NCBI GenBank assembly: GCA_964389685.1
Contig: CAYMFM010000073.1
Span: 1 to 20,411 of the forward strand
From: G020353115 sp964389685
GTDB lineage: Bacteria > Bacteroidota > Bacteroidia > Bacteroidales > VadinHA17
DNA: 20,411 nt
Direction: 5' to 3'
The notes under the pieces: model-generated
Seen by the model: the letters and a program-made list of their open reading frames with translations, nothing else
Databases searched by the model: none
Told to the model about the DNA's origin: nothing
Position numbers and translations under genes: made by a program
Part shown: positions 7,469 to 15,208 of the stretch, one piece after another
Numbering within the stretch: the first letter of the stretch is position 1
Layout: the number at the start of each line of letters is the position of its first letter

Positions 7469-7888
7469 CTATAGGAAGAAGGTCGATAACGTGAGAAGAA
7501 TCATAACCACTGTTTGGATTATCAGTTTACCATACCGTGATCTTTCCGGTTTGAAGTTCCAGATAATAAACAATATCAAAAAAACTGCAAGTCCGGTGAG
7601 CGTGAATCCAGACATATATTCGCGTAAAGGGAATTGCAGGCTGGCAAATATTACGCTCATATACGCGCTGGCAAAAAAGTAGCCTACAAAAAACAAAAGG
7701 ACTGTATGATCATCCTTGTTAGCACCTTTCAGAAAGTACCAACCACAACATAGGTAGAATAAGCTGAATATCAATATCAATAATGAAAATATTTCAATCT
7801 CTTTGAGGAGGAGTGCTAATATCGCCAAAACGGTTCCTATAATAAATATTCCTAGTTCAGTGTTTTTTATTGTTGTAAAATTTGTCAT
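7469..7888 (-). CDS. Hypothetical integral membrane protein (about five helices)
   Basis: The protein has 139 residues, mostly hydrophobic, with probable membrane segments near 12-28, 32-53, 62-83, 92-111 and 121-138 and short charged loops (LKGANKDDH, NFKPERSRYGK). No catalytic or transport motif is recognisable. It starts 11 bp after the stop of the lipoprotein gene on the same strand, so the two are very likely co-transcribed. Base composition is AT-rich like its partner and unlike the housekeeping genes in the window, and the pair is bounded by direct repeats, consistent with acquisition as a unit. The function is unknown. Confidence 0.72.
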   Translation of the reverse strand: MTNFTTIKNTELGIFIIGTVLAILALLLKEIEIFSLLILIFSLFYLCCGWYFLKGANKDDHTVLLFFVGYFFASAYMSVIFASLQFPLREYMSGFTLTGLAVFLILFIIWNFKPERSRYGKLIIQTVVMILLTLSTFFL

Positions 7889-7899
7889 AACGAATAATT

Positions 7900-8613
7900 T
7901 TAGTTAATAATAACATCAATCACACAATCAATTGCTTTAAATGTTAAACACTGTGGCCAAGTAAAAACACACCAGGCTTTTTCAATATAACAGTCTTCAC
8001 AGTCGCTAAGTTTTTCCAATTTCCCTAAGAAGCAGTCTTTCCATTCACCTTTGGAATCACCATATTCATTGTGAATATCTTTCATTCCAACAATTACATG
8101 CCTTAAAACAGAAGAAAAAACTAGTATTCTTTTTTTCTGGTAACAATTCATATAATCATTATCTATAATAATATTTTCAATAAAAATAGATTTTGTTATG
8201 TAAGAATCAAAACCTTCCTTAACCAATATTTTTAACAAAATCTCCTCAATTTGTATTTCTATGGGATCCAAATTATCTGTTTCCAAATTCACTAAATTCT
8301 CTGGAAGTTCCTCATTTAAAAATTCAAGGAATTCATCATAAATTGAATTTACACTATTTTTTTTCTCCAGTGTATTTTTGACTGCTTTTAACATACTATT
8401 ATGAGTGATAATTCCAGCTTTTTCGTAAGGATTTAGGTAATTAACAACCTCGATATTTGTATAAACCTGATAATTTAGATTTTGATTAGCAATGATAGAA
8501 ATTTTATTAATAAGTTCTTGCTTTTGAGATTCTTTGTGATCATCTGCATATTCTTCCGAACATGCACATAAAATCACAATGATTATTATTATGAATGATA
8601 TTATTCTTTTCAT
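7900..8613 (-). CDS. Hypothetical lipoprotein with cysteine-rich C-terminus
   Basis: The protein has 237 residues. An N-terminal signal (MKRII, then a run of I/V) ends in the lipobox LCAC, making C18 the probable lipidated residue. It is followed by SEEYADD, an acidic tail resembling the export signals that bring Bacteroidota lipoproteins to the cell surface; surface display is inferred. The middle is helical and rich in Asn, Glu and Ile. The last 45 residues hold six cysteines (194, 205, 208, 215, 222, 230) with aromatics (WCVFTWPQC), suggesting disulfides or metal binding; C157 is a seventh. It is strongly AT-rich (14 G/C in the 60 nt at 8101-8160). It lies upstream of, and probably in an operon with, the membrane protein gene. 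The family is not recognised. Confidence 0.75.
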   Translation of the reverse strand: MKRIISFIIIIIVILCACSEEYADDHKESQKQELINKISIIANQNLNYQVYTNIEVVNYLNPYEKAGIITHNSMLKAVKNTLEKKNSVNSIYDEFLEFLNEELPENLVNLETDNLDPIEIQIEEILLKILVKEGFDSYITKSIFIENIIIDNDYMNCYQKKRILVFSSVLRHVIVGMKDIHNEYGDSKGEWKDCFLGKLEKLSDCEDCYIEKAWCVFTWPQCLTFKAIDCVIDVIIN

Positions 8614-9038
8614 TTTTTGCTGTTTTGTTTAATGCTTTGTTAATAAACACTAATATCCAAGTTTGATAATTAGGTTTTTTGACTATTCCAATTTTTTCAT
8701 AGGCTAAATGATTTATTATTTTTCACCTACTCTGTCAAAGCTTTTCGGTTTCCGCTTTTGCTTTTTAAGGTTATTTTTTGTTGTCCTAACAATCAACATG
8801 TTCAGTCTGGATGTTTGATCCCAGGAACCATGGTTCCGGAATCATTTAACATAGCCCTTCAACCCTTAATTCTGAAAACAGCCAAAAGGTTACCCTCATT
8901 TCAGAAAAAATTGTTAAGAAAATATTAACAATTTGGGGATTTTGTTGTTGATTATGTGTTGAAAAGATTCGTTCCGGAACGTTCAACCGGCCGGCCAGAA
9001 AAGGATTGTAGGTTGTAGGAGAATTTCTTAAAAAACGT
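8614..9038. other. AT-rich intergenic region upstream of the lipoprotein operon
   Basis: This stretch holds no gene I can support and no repeat module until about 9039. It should contain the promoter of the minus-strand lipoprotein operon, but I see no convincing consensus. Small palindromes (GTTCCGGAAC near 8972, CCGGCCGG near 8988) are present. Confidence 0.45.
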
Positions 9039-9405
9039 AATACGGTGTTCGCGGTTACGTAGTTCGTTAAAAAGAGTAATGTCTGGAGTTTTGCGGTCCA
9101 GGAAACGTTTTCCAGAGGAATAACAACGCAGTTGGACCGCTTTTTTTGGTAACATTAAACCCAGGGCTTCCCCCGTGAAATAGTGACATTTCAAGACGAA
9201 TTGCTAAAATGAAACATTTTTACAATTTCCTGACGCAGCATCAAGGCGAGGCATTATTTCACGGGGTTGCCCTGGGCTGTTATATGACGCCACGTTGTGG
9301 CTGAAAATCGATGGGGAAATCCAGGGTTCCTATTCTTTCCCTGCCATTTGATGCTGTCTTGAACCAAAAGACGCCCAAATTGGGCGTCTCTACATGGATA
9401 AATTA
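9039..9405 (+). repeat. Composite repeat with direct repeat copy 2 (9247-9338)
   Basis: A leader (CGGTGTTCGCGGTTACG) precedes module A with arms GCGGTCCA (9093-9100) / TGGACCGC (9133-9140). A two-step hairpin follows: CCCAGGG (9160-9166) pairs with CCCTGGG (9270-9276), and CCCCGTGAAATA (9171-9182) pairs with TATTTCACGGGG (9255-9266). Segment X then leads into a P variant, AGACGCCCAA / TTGGGCGTCT (9369-9389). Plus orientation; it ends about 15 bp before the stop of the next gene. Confidence 0.8.
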
Positions 9406-9421
9406 CCGGAACAATACCGGA

Positions 9422-10582
9422 TTAATAAATAACAATCGTTCTAATGTACTTCCTCGTCTTGGCTATTATCTCAAGGTTATAAAACCCTTTTCCTTTCACA
9501 TCAACGGTATACCGCATCTCCCCTACCTGGCCGGCATGCTTCTGATGCCAGATAAGCTGGCCGGTGAGGGTCAGTACGCGAAGCTCGATGTCCTGCATCT
9601 CGGATAACTGCATGTCAACATGGAACACGCCTTCGCTCGGGTTGGGATAGATCCTCAGGTTCAGTCCGCCCGCCTCATCAATGATCCCCGAATGGGGTGA
9701 TACAACAATGTCGAAGGTGTCGGTTGTCGTATAAAGGCTATTATCGGTAGCCGTGACCACAATATTGTACGTTCCGACATCCTCTGGAGCTGGTGTACCA
9801 GTGAATTTACGCATGAGCCCGTCAAAGGAAAGCCAGGTGGGCAATCCTCCGCCAAAGGTTAGCGCTTCGGCGGAATAGGTTATCTGATCGCCTGGATCAT
9901 CATCCACAAAGGTTCCTTCGGGGAAGATATAGCTGAACGATACCTTTGCCTCTGCATTGACATCCGCGATCTTCATGAACAGGATGGGCGGATCGTTCGT
10001 GTTGTTCACGGTCAGCAGGAAGAGGTCGGAGGCCGATGCTTCACCCCTGTCGGTGACGGTCACCTTGATCTCAATGGTTCCGACATCGCCATTCTCCGGT
10101 GTGCCGCTGAAGAGCAGCGTCTCCGGATCGAAGGTCAGCCACGCGGGCAGGCTGCTGTCATCGGACAGGGTAGCCATCCAGGTCAGCACATCCCCGGGAT
10201 CTTCATCCGTAAAGGTATTACCCGGAATGGTGAATTCAAACAGTGCATCCTCATCTGTCTCCAGGTCAGCTACCGGGTTGGCGACCACCGGTGCATGGTT
10301 GGGCTCGGGTACAAGGTAGACACCCCATCCTTCAGCCAAATATCCGCCGGTAGTGGTGGCTGCCAGGTTGCAGTACTTAAATGTACAGAGCTCTCCCTGC
10401 GGCTTACCGATATCCCCGTCATTCGGATTACCCCCGGTAAAGCTTGACGCAATGCCCAGTGGCGGAGGATCCAGTGGACCGTATATCCTGTCGGGCTGTG
10501 CCAGCGACAGCTGGGCACAGAGAACAAGACAGACGACAGTCAGGGCCATTGGCCGTACTGTTGTGTAAAATTTTATTTTCAT
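9422..10582 (-). CDS. T9SS-secreted protein with two cadherin-like (CADG) domains
   Basis: The protein has 386 residues. A signal peptide covers about 1-28 (cleavage after SLA). A short unassigned segment with two cysteines (66, 71) follows. Two tandem dystroglycan/cadherin-like Ig domains lie at about 98-193 and 198-295, each with the hallmarks FxDxDPGD, LPxWLxFD, GTPxxxDVGT and ending in VTxTD. The last 80 residues (LRIYPNPSEGVFHVDM, then GFYNLEI and IRTIVIY) form a type A sorting domain recognised by the type IX secretion system, which would export the protein and anchor or release it at the surface. Such domains usually bind calcium or carbohydrate or act as spacers. With no catalytic domain, an adhesion or matrix role is likely. 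It is short for this class, which often carries longer N-terminal domains. Confidence 0.9.
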   Translation of the reverse strand: MKIKFYTTVRPMALTVVCLVLCAQLSLAQPDRIYGPLDPPPLGIASSFTGGNPNDGDIGKPQGELCTFKYCNLAATTTGGYLAEGWGVYLVPEPNHAPVVANPVADLETDEDALFEFTIPGNTFTDEDPGDVLTWMATLSDDSSLPAWLTFDPETLLFSGTPENGDVGTIEIKVTVTDRGEASASDLFLLTVNNTNDPPILFMKIADVNAEAKVSFSYIFPEGTFVDDDPGDQITYSAEALTFGGGLPTWLSFDGLMRKFTGTPAPEDVGTYNIVVTATDNSLYTTTDTFDIVVSPHSGIIDEAGGLNLRIYPNPSEGVFHVDMQLSEMQDIELRVLTLTGQLIWHQKHAGQVGEMRYTVDVKGKGFYNLEIIAKTRKYIRTIVIY

Positions 10583-10784
10583 TATGTCGTGTTGCTGGTT
10601 ACACGTTTTTCGGGTTTTGGTATTCCCGATGGACAGAACAAGTAAAGTTACGGGAATTGTTGTGAGATTTTATATTAATTTCCCAAAATTTTTAATGAAA
10701 TTTCATTCACCAATGGTTTGATTTGAGCAAGGGAATAGTCTTTTTGATTACCATATATTAAACTATTCTTTTCCCACGCTCAAG

Positions 10785-10843
10785 CCCCGTGAAATAATTC
10801 TTCGCTTTAATATTCCGTCAGGGGCTGCCGCTATTTCACAGGG
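10785..10843 (+). repeat. Module B hairpin
   Basis: A 59-bp unit: CCCCGTGAAATA (10785-10796) pairs with TATTTCACAGGG (10832-10843) with one mismatch. It is the first of seven B units in the window and stands without module A. Confidence 0.75.
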
Positions 10844-11055
10844 TAAGCCATTTTTCTGCGCGCCGTTCCCTATCGGCTTGCCTACCTTTCTCGCTTCACT
10901 CGGCTTCTGCCATAGGCATCACTACGTGAAGACAACATTGCTTACCAGGCCTAGTCGGCCACCCCCGCCTGGTGGTTTTCACTTTGTTTTGTCAACAAAA
11001 ACAATTTGAGGCGGTTTTTTCGCCCTGACGGGCGATTGGGAAATTCAAGATAAAA

Positions 11056-11316
11056 GATATGCCAAAGGCCCCAAAGGGACTCCGATGGAGCGGGACAGTT
11101 CCAGCCTGCCTGCCGCAGGCAGGGTTTTCGGTTTTCGGTTAAAGGATTTTGTTCTGTTTTGCGTTTGGAGCACCTCGGTCCATGTTTGGATTTCCCGATG
11201 AATATCCATGCAGTTGGACCGGGTTTCCGGTAAGGAACGCGAGCCCCTGGCATGAATGCCAGGGTAATTCATTGAACTATAGCTATGTATCTATTGCCCC
11301 GGCATTTATGCCGGGG
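11056..11316 (+). repeat. Composite repeat: leader, A, H
   Basis: The leader (GCCAAAGGCCCC and the GGTTTTCGGTTTTCGG string) leads into A (CGGTCCA 11176-11182 / TGGACCG 11215-11221). H (11245-11264, CCCTGGCAT / ATGCCAGGG) follows, then a second H-like hairpin (11297-11316, CCCCGGCAT / ATGCCGGGG) in which one base pair is exchanged on both sides. Confidence 0.8.
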
Positions 11317-11419
11317 GGTAGGTGACGCCAGATCCAATCGCCGGAACTGCGAAGTCAATTGAACAGCCATTCAATTCATCCGGCGGATTGCAGGGATCAG
11401 GTTCAGAGTTGTAGTTTGA

Positions 11420-11618
11420 CGTCTGGCATTTTCCGGTCCATGAAGTGTTTTCCCAGTGAATAGCAATGCAGTTGGACCGGCGGTTATACGGAACGCAAAC
11501 CCCTGGCATAAATGCCAGGGTAATTCATTGAACTATAGGTCTACCAACGTGCAACCCCGCCCCGTGAAATAATTCTTCGCTTTAATATTCCGTCAGGGGC
11601 TGCCGCTATTTCACAGGG
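11420..11618 (+). repeat. Composite repeat: A, H, B
   Basis: A has arms CCGGTCCA (11433-11440) / TGGACCGG (11473-11480); H is at 11501-11520; a linker (TTCATTGAACTATAGG) is followed by B at 11560-11618. The A-H part closely matches 19510-19625. Confidence 0.85.
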
Positions 11619-11689
11619 CAAGCCATTTTTCTGCGCGCCGTTCCCTATCGGCTTGCCTACCTTTCTTTTACCGTAAAAGAAAGGTAGGA

Positions 11690-12201
11690 TCCATAGGAAT
11701 GCCGATGGAGCAGGACAGTTCCAGGTTTTCGTTTTCGGTTAAAGGATTTTGTTCTATTTTACCTCTGGAGCACCTCGGGCCATGCGGTGATTTCCCGTTG
11801 AATAACAACGCAGTTGGACCGGGTTTCCGGTAAGGAACGCGAGCCCCTGGCATTCGCATAGCGATCCCTTATGGGAGAATGCCAGGGTAATTCATTGAAC
11901 TATAGGTCTACCAACGTGCAACCCCCCCCCGTGAAATAATTCTACCAATTTAACATTCGTATTGGCTAATCTATATTTCACGGGGCCCGCCCTGTGAAAT
12001 AATGCGTCGCTTTAGCACCCCGTCAGGGACAGTCGCTATTTCACAGGGCCCGTTTTGCAGGTCGTTGTTCGTTATTCGTCAAAAAAAAATAAAATTGATT
12101 AAGAACGACAAAACAGGAAAACGTAATGCAAATCATTATACCAACGTAGAGACGCCATGCATGGCGTCTCTACATGCGTGAATTTCCGATGCATTATCGG
12201 A
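11690..12201 (+). repeat. Full composite repeat: leader, A, H, B, B, P (copy 1 of 2)
   Basis: The A module has a mutated left arm (CGGGCCA) and an intact right arm (11815-11821). H (11845-11887) has longer arms and a 20-nt insert. Two B units follow at 11927-11985 and 11990-12048, and a perfect P palindrome at 12146-12173. Positions 11978-12201 match 19761-19984 with one mismatch (12191 G, 19974 A). It ends 87 bp before fabD. Confidence 0.9.
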
Positions 12202-12228
12202 CTGCCCCAAAATTACCGCCCGTGAACA

Positions 12229-12259
12229 TTTTCAAAATAGATACCAATTGCTATTTTTG
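12229..12259 (+). promoter_or_regulatory. Candidate fabD promoter (Bacteroidota consensus)
   Basis: TATTTTTG at 12252-12259 fits TAnnTTTG exactly, and TTTT at 12229-12232 lies 19 nt upstream in the place of the -33 TTTG element. The fabD ATG is 29 nt downstream. The promoter lies just outside the repeat that ends at 12201. Confidence 0.55.
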
Positions 12260-12288
12260 TAGCCTGTTTTTAACGAGATAAAGACATC

Positions 12289-13176
12289 ATGAAAGCATAC
12301 ATCTTCCCCGGACAGGGGGCACAATTTCCCGGAATGGGCAAGGATCTGTATGAACGGTCTCCGGTTGCCAGGGAGCTTTTTGAGCAGGCTAACGACATCC
12401 TGGAATTTCGGATAACGGACATCATGTTTTCCGGTACAGAGGAAGAGCTGAAGCAAACACGGGTGACACAGCCTTCCATTTTCCTTCACTCAACCATCCT
12501 GGCAACCGTTCTCGGGGAGGAGTTTGATCCGGACATGGTAGCCGGACATTCGCTGGGTGAGTTTTCGGCACTGGTTGCCAACCGTTCACTCACCTTTACC
12601 GATGGGTTGACCCTGGTATCAAAACGGGCGATGGCAATGCAGAAAGCCTGTGAGAAGGAACCCTCCACCATGGCGGCGGTGATCGGTCTGGAGGATCACC
12701 TTGTGGAACAGGTCTGTGAGGCGATTGACGAGATCGTAGTGCCGGCAAATTATAACAGTCCAGGGCAGCTGGTTATTTCCGGCTCGGTCAGGGGTGTTGA
12801 AATGGCAATGAAGAAGCTTGAGGAGCTGGAAGCCCGGCGTGTGGTACGATTGATGGTCGGTGGAGCATTCCATTCCCCGTTGATGGAATCGGCGAAGAAG
12901 GAACTGGAAGAGGCGATCTATGAGACCCGTTTTTCCGATCCCACCTGCCCAGTTTACCAGAATTACACTGCCCGGGCAACCACGGATCCGGATGAGATAC
13001 GAAAAAACCTGATTCAACAACTGATCTCTCCCGTTCTATGGACCCAGACGGTAAGGAACATGCTGAAAGAGGGCGCGACATCATTCATTGAAGTGGGTCC
13101 CGGCCAGGTATTGCAGGGACTGGTGAAAAAGGTGGAGCGGTCGGTTCCGGCGTTTAGTGCAGCTTTGAACCAATGA
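12289..13176 (+). CDS. fabD: Malonyl-CoA:ACP transacylase
   Basis: The protein has 295 residues, the usual length. It transfers malonyl groups from CoA to acyl carrier protein, supplying fatty-acid elongation in the cytosol. The oxyanion loop FPGQGAQFPGMG (Q9), the nucleophile elbow GHSLGEFSA (S88), R113 in SKRAMAMQ, which binds the malonyl carboxylate, and catalytic H195 in GGAFHSPLM are all visible, as is the C-terminal EVGPGQVLQGL. Presence of R113 favours malonyl over neutral acyl groups. It stands alone rather than in a fab cluster, has its own candidate promoter, and its last 23 nt overlap the convergent folE gene. Confidence 0.96.
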   Translation: MKAYIFPGQGAQFPGMGKDLYERSPVARELFEQANDILEFRITDIMFSGTEEELKQTRVTQPSIFLHSTILATVLGEEFDPDMVAGHSLGEFSALVANRSLTFTDGLTLVSKRAMAMQKACEKEPSTMAAVIGLEDHLVEQVCEAIDEIVVPANYNSPGQLVISGSVRGVEMAMKKLEELEARRVVRLMVGGAFHSPLMESAKKELEEAIYETRFSDPTCPVYQNYTARATTDPDEIRKNLIQQLISPVLWTQTVRNMLKEGATSFIEVGPGQVLQGLVKKVERSVPAFSAALNQ

Positions 13177-13789
13177 TGTGAATAAACTCCTCGCGGGTGG
13201 GATCCTTGAGAAACTCCCCGGTAAATGCTGATGTGGTAGTCACCGAGTTTTGCTTCTGTACACCCCTCATCATCATGCAGAGGTGCTGGGCTTCAATAAC
13301 CACACCCACGCCCAGCGGTTCAAGGGTCTCCTGAATGCAATCCCGGATCTGTGTTGTAAGCCGCTCCTGCACCTGTAACCTCCTTGAAAAGGCTTCTGCC
13401 ACACGGGCGATCTTGCTCAATCCGGTGATGTGGTGATCGGGTATATAGGCGATGTGGGCTTTCCCGAAAAAAGGGATCATGTGGTGCTCACACATCGAAT
13501 AGATCTCAATATCCTTAACAATAACCATCTGCTGATACTCTTCTTTAAACTTCGCCATTGAAAGTATCTCATAAGGATCAACCTGGTAGCCCTGCGTCAT
13601 GTATTGTATTGATTTTGCTACCCGCTGGGGTGTATTTTCCAGTCCGTGCCGGTCAGGATCCTCTCCTATTACCCGGAGTATTTCTCTATACATTTCGGCT
13701 AATTCCCGGGTCGATTTATCGTTCCAGCGGTCTACTCTCGAATATCCCTTGTCGGTGTTTTTTCCGTATCCGTTATTAATTACTTCCAT
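13154..13789 (-). CDS. folE: GTP cyclohydrolase I
   Basis: The protein has 211 residues. It converts GTP to 7,8-dihydroneopterin triphosphate and formate, the entry to folate, biopterin and queuosine-type pathways. Zinc ligands are visible as C100 and H103 in SMCEHHMIPFFGKAHIAY and C171 in EAQHLCMMMRG. The conserved RVAKSIQYMTQGY and QERLTTQI segments and the C-terminal NSVTTTSAFTGEF match the family. It is a type I enzyme by the CEHH signature. Its start is 12 bp after the stop of the pterin synthase gene on the same strand, so the two are probably one operon with folE second. Its 3' end overlaps fabD by 23 nt with no terminator between. Confidence 0.96.
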   Translation of the reverse strand: MEVINNGYGKNTDKGYSRVDRWNDKSTRELAEMYREILRVIGEDPDRHGLENTPQRVAKSIQYMTQGYQVDPYEILSMAKFKEEYQQMVIVKDIEIYSMCEHHMIPFFGKAHIAYIPDHHITGLSKIARVAEAFSRRLQVQERLTTQIRDCIQETLEPLGVGVVIEAQHLCMMMRGVQKQNSVTTTSAFTGEFLKDPTREEFIHIIGSKLH

Positions 13790-13801
13790 GTCCTGGTATT
13801 G

Positions 13802-14215
13802 TTATTTTCCAAAATATTCAACAACATTATTCTCTGTCTCCTCGATCCGGATCCGGTGAAGCTCAATTCCCAGTTTCCTGATGTGAGGATCCAGCTCCTC
13901 CCATATCGAGATGGCAATGTTCTCTGTTGAGGCAATCTTCCCCTTCATGAAGTCTACTTCCAGGTTGATGTTCCGGTGATCCAGCTTCTCGATCACATGG
14001 GCCCGGATCAGCTCACTGAGGGTTTTCAGGTTTACCACATACCCGATTTCCGGCTTGATCTCCCCTTTCACCGTAACATACAGCACGTAATTGTGTCCAT
14101 GCCAGTTGGGATTGGAGCATTTACCGAATACTTCCAGGTTTTTCTCATCTGACCACTCTTCCCTGAATAACCGATGGGCGGCATTAAATCGTTCCCGGCG
14201 GGTTAAATAAACCAT
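13802..14215 (-). CDS. 6-pyruvoyl-tetrahydropterin synthase / 6-carboxytetrahydropterin synthase family protein
   Basis: The protein has 137 residues. Zinc ligands H14 (FNAAHRL), H39 and H41 (WHGHNY) are in place, with candidate catalytic residues C33, D79-H80 (LDHRN) and E126/E127 (IEETENN). The spacing CSNPNWHGHNY, five residues between Cys and HGH, is that of eukaryote-like 6-pyruvoyl-tetrahydropterin synthases, whereas E. coli QueD has three. The enzyme acts on dihydroneopterin triphosphate, the product of the folE gene 12 bp downstream. It may therefore make 6-pyruvoyl-tetrahydropterin (biopterin-type cofactor) or 6-carboxytetrahydropterin for queuosine. No queC or queE lies in the window to decide. 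Automated annotation would probably call it queD. Confidence 0.9.
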   Translation of the reverse strand: MVYLTRRERFNAAHRLFREEWSDEKNLEVFGKCSNPNWHGHNYVLYVTVKGEIKPEIGYVVNLKTLSELIRAHVIEKLDHRNINLEVDFMKGKIASTENIAISIWEELDPHIRKLGIELHRIRIEETENNVVEYFGK

Positions 14216-14356
14216 CGTGCTGCGTTTTCGGATTGCCTGTTTTTAATCCATAGTAAAAATGGGCTTTTTTTTTCGAAAAACAATATTTTTGGGGGTTCAT
14301 ATCCTGGCGGGTATCGTGAAAATGGTTATAGATCGAAGAAAACCCTTAACTTTAGG

Positions 14357-14632
14357 TAGGATTCTACCACCCCGTCTCCCGTCTGCCAGTTGGCAGACGG
14401 GATCCACCCCTCCTGACAAGGAGGGGAATTTTGGAGACGGTCGTGCTGATCAAGGGGGTGTTGGGGAGGACACCAAGGCATGCAACAGGGTTCGGTTAGC
14501 GTGGGCACCCGGTTTTCCCCCGACGTTACAGTCGGGAGCTATTGGGGTTAATCAAATCCCCCGTCCGCCACTGGCGGACACCCCCTTTTGGAAAGGGGGA
14601 GAAAAACGGGTTGCGATATACATGCAGGCAGG
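14357..14632 (+). repeat. Module D, single copy, with GTCTGCCA palindrome
   Basis: A perfect inverted repeat CCCGTCTGCCA / TGGCAGACGGG lies at 14378-14401. From about 14491 the sequence (GGTTCGGTTAGCGTGGGCAC..., GTCCGCC/GGCGGAC stem, CCCCCTTTT/AAAGGGGG stem) matches the tandem units at 15345-15891. Confidence 0.75.
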
Positions 14633-14661
14633 CCTCCGGGGTTCGGTTAGTGTGTGCAATG

Positions 14662-14838
14662 AAAGCCCCGGAGGTGCTGAAGGCATACCTAAGGTAGGCT
14701 GAAGCCCAATAGCCATGGTCTTACCCATGGTAAAGGATAAGAAAAATAACAAAGCCCCGGAGGGGCTGAAACCCAATAGCCATGGTTTAATCCATGGTAC
14801 AGGATCAAAATAGAATAACAACCCCAGCGGGGTTGAAG
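14662..14838 (+). repeat. Module C, 177-bp direct repeat (copy 1)
   Basis: It contains three hairpins in series: GCCCCGGAGGGGC, CCATGG / CCATGG around TTTAAT (an earlier weaker pair also occurs), and ACCCCAGCGGGGT. By eye it is identical, base for base and without gaps, to 16139-16315 (offset 1477). It ends 27 bp before the transposase relic. Confidence 0.9.
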
Positions 14839-14865
14839 TTATAAACACAAACAATTCATAAATTG

Positions 14866-15208
14866 ATGTCAACCTACACACAAATACTCTATCAGATCGT
14901 GTTCGGATCAAAAAGCTATACCAGCTTTCTAACCAAACAAAACAGGGATATATTATATAATTATATTGTGGGTATTCTCCACAACAAAGAATGCCATTCC
15001 TATATCGTAAGCGGATATGGCAACCACATTTGGTGGTTGGCAGGTTGGTTACGGCGCATTTACATACCATATTTCACAAAAAGATCAACTGATTCAATAC
15101 ATAGCTGACCAGGAAAATCATCATAAAAAGATAACTTTCAAGGAGGAACTGATACATTTGTATAAAGAGCACGGGATAACGTTTAAAACTGAATATTTGC
15201 TTGAATAG
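14866..15208 (+). pseudogene. IS200-like (Y1/REP-associated) transposase with internal deletion
   Basis: The first frame (14866 to about 15030) gives 55 residues starting MSTYTQILYQIVFGSK and running through LTKQNRDILYNYIVGIL, CHSYIVSGYGNHI. The second frame (to 15208) resumes with FGGWQVGYGAFTYHIS, LIQYIADQENHHKK and FKEELIHLYKEHGI. Both parts match Y1-family transposases, normally about 150 residues. The segment between the first His of the HUH metal site and the GWQ.GYGAF motif is missing, about 40 residues, and the frame changes at the junction near 15027-15032. The catalytic tyrosine (QYIADQ) survives, but the HUH pair is broken, so the protein is inactive. It lies between repeats, in their orientation. 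Confidence 0.85.

Larger units (their letters stand above)
10583..12288. other. 1.7-kb intergenic repeat cluster upstream of fabD
   Basis: No gene is supported. After about 120 bp upstream of the T9SS gene come module B (10785-10843), an ACCAGGC / GCCTGGT hairpin (10944-10973), and three successive composite repeats (about 11056-11316, 11420-11618, 11690-12201). The final 85 bp carry the fabD promoter. Short minus-strand ORFs that translate as MPGARVPYRKPG or MPGVCVPYNRR come from module A and H sequence. Confidence 0.6.
14216..14865. other. Intergenic region: queD-family gene leader, then repeats
   Basis: The first 100 bp (14216-14320) should hold the promoter of the minus-strand pterin operon. 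From 14357 onward the sequence is repeat (module D singleton, then module C). The plus-strand ORF crossing 14259-14702 translates repeat sequence and is not accepted as a gene. Confidence 0.55.

Noticed and set aside
14259..14702. 147-codon plus-strand ORF after the pterin synthase gene
   Set aside because: Most of it is module D and C sequence, with no protein-like composition or recognisable domain.
14552..15070. 172-codon minus-strand ORF over module C and the transposase relic
   Set aside because: It is the reverse reading of repeat and relic sequence. A near-identical translation occurs at 15807-16361, as expected for the repeat.
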